Source: Campylobacterota bacterium (GTDB lineage: Bacteria > Campylobacterota > Campylobacteria > Campylobacterales > Sulfurovaceae). From it: DNA of 7,898 nt. The stretch spans positions 1 through 7,898 of the forward strand of contig JAHZJZ010000326.1 in assembly GCA_022600655.1 (NCBI GenBank). Reading direction: 5' to 3'. Of the stretch, positions 6,807 through 7,898 are shown in pieces. Below the pieces are notes generated by a model, which was given only the letters and a program-made list of their open reading frames with translations, had not been told where the DNA came from and searched no databases. How positions within the stretch are numbered: position 1 is the first letter of the stretch; each line of letters starts with the position of its first letter. The position numbers and the translations under genes were made by a program.

Positions 6807-7226
6807 GAGATTATTCAAAAACTCCTCACTACTCAACACCTCAATATCCGAAGCATAGAAGTTTTTATCATTCGATAAAATAAGGTCACACCTCTTTTTT
6901 TTAGCAAGAATATATTGAATTGTATCCTCCAAATCACAGTAGTTTTTATCTTCTTTCATTAATTTACAAGTCTGCATCACTTCATAATTAGAAAACTCAA
7001 TCACTTTTAAAATATGATTAATATCTTCTATTTTAGTCAAAGCACTATCTTTACCGTTTTTTGAATCTACATAATAAACTGTTGTCACAATATCACAACT
7101 GGTAAAAAGTTCTATCTTATTAAGTAAAGCATACTCATAAAACTTCATACTTGCTTGATAGAAAACTCTTTTATTATCAAAAATATCTAAAATAATATTG
7201 GCATCAACAAAAACTCTTTTATACAT
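6801..7226 (-). CDS. PIN-domain ribonuclease, toxin of a type II toxin-antitoxin pair (VapC-like)
   Basis: This is a 141-residue, cytoplasmic, single-domain protein matching the usual PIN toxin length. The N-terminus FVDANIILDIF (6-16) gives the first acidic ligand, D8. The DLED motif (98-101) gives E100 and D101, and LILSNDKNF (115-123) carries the last ligand position, D120. These acidic residues bind Mg2+ or Mn2+ for RNA cleavage; many VapC toxins cut tRNA or rRNA, but the target here cannot be predicted. The ATG overlaps the end of the antitoxin gene by 8 bases (ATGTATAA), typical of coupled toxin-antitoxin translation. Residues look closest to the PIN_3-type families rather than classical VapC, from memory. 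The pair is visibly more AT-rich than the permease genes, which fits acquisition by transfer. Confidence 0.82.
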   Translation of the reverse strand: MYKRVFVDANIILDIFDNKRVFYQASMKFYEYALLNKIELFTSCDIVTTVYYVDSKNGKDSALTKIEDINHILKVIEFSNYEVMQTCKLMKEDKNYCDLEDTIQYILAKKKRCDLILSNDKNFYASDIEVLSSEEFLNNLN

Positions 7227-7452
7227 CCATATCCGCCTTAATTGACTGTATGGATTTACCTACAAACATACCTGATGAACTTCCAGAAATTCTATAGAGT
7301 GCTTCTAGTTTTTCTTGAACAGCTATCTCTTGATACTTCTCTTCTATAAGATTTCGGATAACTTGTGTCTGTGTCATATTACTATTTTTTGCTAGTTTTT
7401 TTAAATGTTCAGCTATCTCTTCATCGAGTAAAAAATTTTTTCTAACAGTCAT
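7219..7452 (-). CDS. Ribbon-helix-helix antitoxin
   Basis: This is a 77-residue protein when started at 7452; an upstream in-frame ATG at 7470 would add six residues. I prefer 7452 because AAGGAT (7459-7464) lies at ideal spacing before it, while the 7470 ATG has no ribosome site and sits only about 5 bases after the predicted transcript start. The N-terminus TVRKNFLLDEEI is the DNA-binding strand, followed by two helices (AEHLKKLAKNSN and TQTQVIRNLIEEKY), the CopG/Arc-type fold that binds DNA as a dimer. The C-terminal half (SGMFVGKSIQSIKADMDV) is probably the toxin-neutralising tail. It is first in the operon and overlaps the PIN toxin gene by 8 bases. It probably represses its own promoter. 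Confidence 0.82.
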   Translation of the reverse strand: MTVRKNFLLDEEIAEHLKKLAKNSNMTQTQVIRNLIEEKYQEIAVQEKLEALYRISGSSSGMFVGKSIQSIKADMDV

Positions 7453-7458
7453 AATAAA

Positions 7459-7464
7459 ATCCTT
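7459..7464 (-). promoter_or_regulatory. Ribosome binding site that sets the antitoxin start
   Basis: AAGGAT on the minus strand lies 6-7 bases before the ATG at 7452. It is located inside the longer reading frame that begins at 7470, which argues that 7452 is the true start. Confidence 0.65.
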
Positions 7465-7512
7465 ATACATTTATTTATATCTATTATACCATACATATAT
7501 TTACAGATGTAT
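7465..7512 (-). promoter_or_regulatory. Toxin-antitoxin promoter with repeated ATACAT/ATGTAT half-sites
   Basis: The minus strand has a perfect TATAAT (7483-7488), with predicted +1 near 7476 and a leader of about 24 bases to the antitoxin ATG at 7452. Around it on the plus strand are ATACAT at 7465-7470 and 7491-7496 and its inverted form ATGTAT at 7507-7512. Such repeats flanking a -10 box are a plausible operator for the ribbon-helix-helix antitoxin, although the region is AT-rich and short repeats arise by chance. No good -35 is visible. Confidence 0.5.
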
Positions 7513-7528
7513 ACAAATAAAACATATT

Positions 7529-7560
7529 TCTTAATCTTAATTAAAGTGTATTCATTAAGA
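7529..7560 (-). terminator. Possible weak terminator after the adaptor gene
   Basis: A perfect 7-bp inverted repeat (TCTTAAT at 7529-7535, ATTAAGA at 7554-7560) encloses an 18-base loop that itself contains the palindrome TTAATTAA. It lies immediately after the adaptor stop codon. The stem is all A/T except one pair and only a broken T-run follows on the minus strand, so it is weak. Confidence 0.25.
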
Positions 7561-7562
7561 GG

Positions 7563-7898
7563 TTATTTTCTCTCCTCTCCATTCTCATACTCTATAGCGA
7601 TTTTTACATACATTCCAGGATAGACTTTGGTCTCTCCTTTGTCGAATTTAATACGAATGGTAAACGTATGTGTCATAGGATTCGCACTAGGAACTACTGA
7701 CTTTACCTTTCCTCGTGTTTTAAATTTTAAAGAAGGAATTTCAAGGTTTACAAAATCACCTGTATTCACTTTCATCAGATCTGTCTCTGAAATTTGGGCT
7801 TCTACTTCCAGATGGTCTAAGTCTACTAAAACCATTGCTAACATACCAGGGACAATTAAATCACCAACACGTATCTGTTTTTGAACGATGATACCATC
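7563..7898 (-). CDS. RND-type periplasmic adaptor (membrane fusion protein), C-terminal part, cut by window edge
   Basis: The frame stays open to the right edge, so the true start is outside the window; the internal methionine at 7844 is not the start. The 111 visible residues begin at DGIIVQKQIRVGDLIVPG, the end of the lipoyl/barrel-sandwich domain of HlyD/AcrA-like adaptors. The beta-barrel follows (LVDLDHLEVEAQISETDLMKV), and then the membrane-proximal region with NPMTHTFTIRIKF and VYPGMYVKI, matching the D-x-x-TRT and L-x-PGM signatures of RND adaptors (the TRT is THT here). Adaptors bridge an inner-membrane pump and an outer-membrane channel. It may serve the split permease, but the two genes converge instead of forming one operon, so the pairing is inference. 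Confidence 0.85.
   Translation of the reverse strand, partial: DGIIVQKQIRVGDLIVPGMLAMVLVDLDHLEVEAQISETDLMKVNTGDFVNLEIPSLKFKTRGKVKSVVPSANPMTHTFTIRIKFDKGETKVYPGMYVKIAIEYENGEERK

Noticed and set aside
7465..7512. Repeated ATACAT elements as a short CRISPR-like or iteron array
   Set aside because: The units are only six bases, unevenly spaced and in an AT-rich background; a toxin-antitoxin operator explains them better.
7563..7844. Adaptor gene starting at the internal methionine at 7844 as a complete small protein
   Set aside because: The frame continues to the window edge and the added residues match the end of the adaptor lipoyl domain, so it is a truncated view of a longer gene.
7627..7884. 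Plus-strand 85-residue frame over the adaptor gene
   Set aside because: It is antisense to a clear RND adaptor sequence and has no recognisable domain.

Overview
The window looks like chromosomal DNA of an AT-rich, sulfur-metabolising member of the Campylobacterota (a Sulfurovum/Sulfurimonas-like organism). I infer this from the low-GC coding style, the AAGGAG-type ribosome sites, TATAAT-like -10 boxes with weak -35 boxes, and the kinds of genes present. No rRNA or other taxonomic marker is present, so the assignment is tentative.

Left edge (1-712, minus strand): most of a gene for a fumarylacetoacetate-hydrolase-like protein, cut by the window edge. It is transcribed away from everything else. 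A 216-bp divergent promoter region (713-928) separates it from a plus-strand operon (929-3137) of three envelope proteins: an exported rhodanese, a membrane-anchored LysM protein, and a second exported rhodanese paralogous to the first. The second rhodanese keeps four cysteines arranged as CPPFC and CNGVWC. The first has lost three of them, including the cysteine that aligns with the usual catalytic position.

Centre (3241-6713, plus strand): an RND efflux permease divided into two genes exactly between its two six-helix halves. The genes overlap by one base (TAATG), and the second has its own strong ribosome site. The first starts at the predicted +1 of an extended -10 promoter, so its mRNA is probably leaderless.

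Right side (minus strand): a type II toxin-antitoxin pair (ribbon-helix-helix antitoxin, PIN-domain toxin, 6801-7452) converges on the permease genes. Next comes the C-terminal part of an RND-type periplasmic adaptor (7563-7898), cut by the right edge. The adaptor and permease would normally be co-transcribed; here they point toward each other with the toxin-antitoxin pair between them.

Functionally, the central genes suggest an envelope system: sulfur-handling rhodaneses in the periplasm, a peptidoglycan-binding protein anchored in the inner membrane, and a tripartite efflux pump. Linking the rhodaneses with the pump is inference from proximity. No outer-membrane channel gene, tRNA, rRNA, IS element or CRISPR array is visible.
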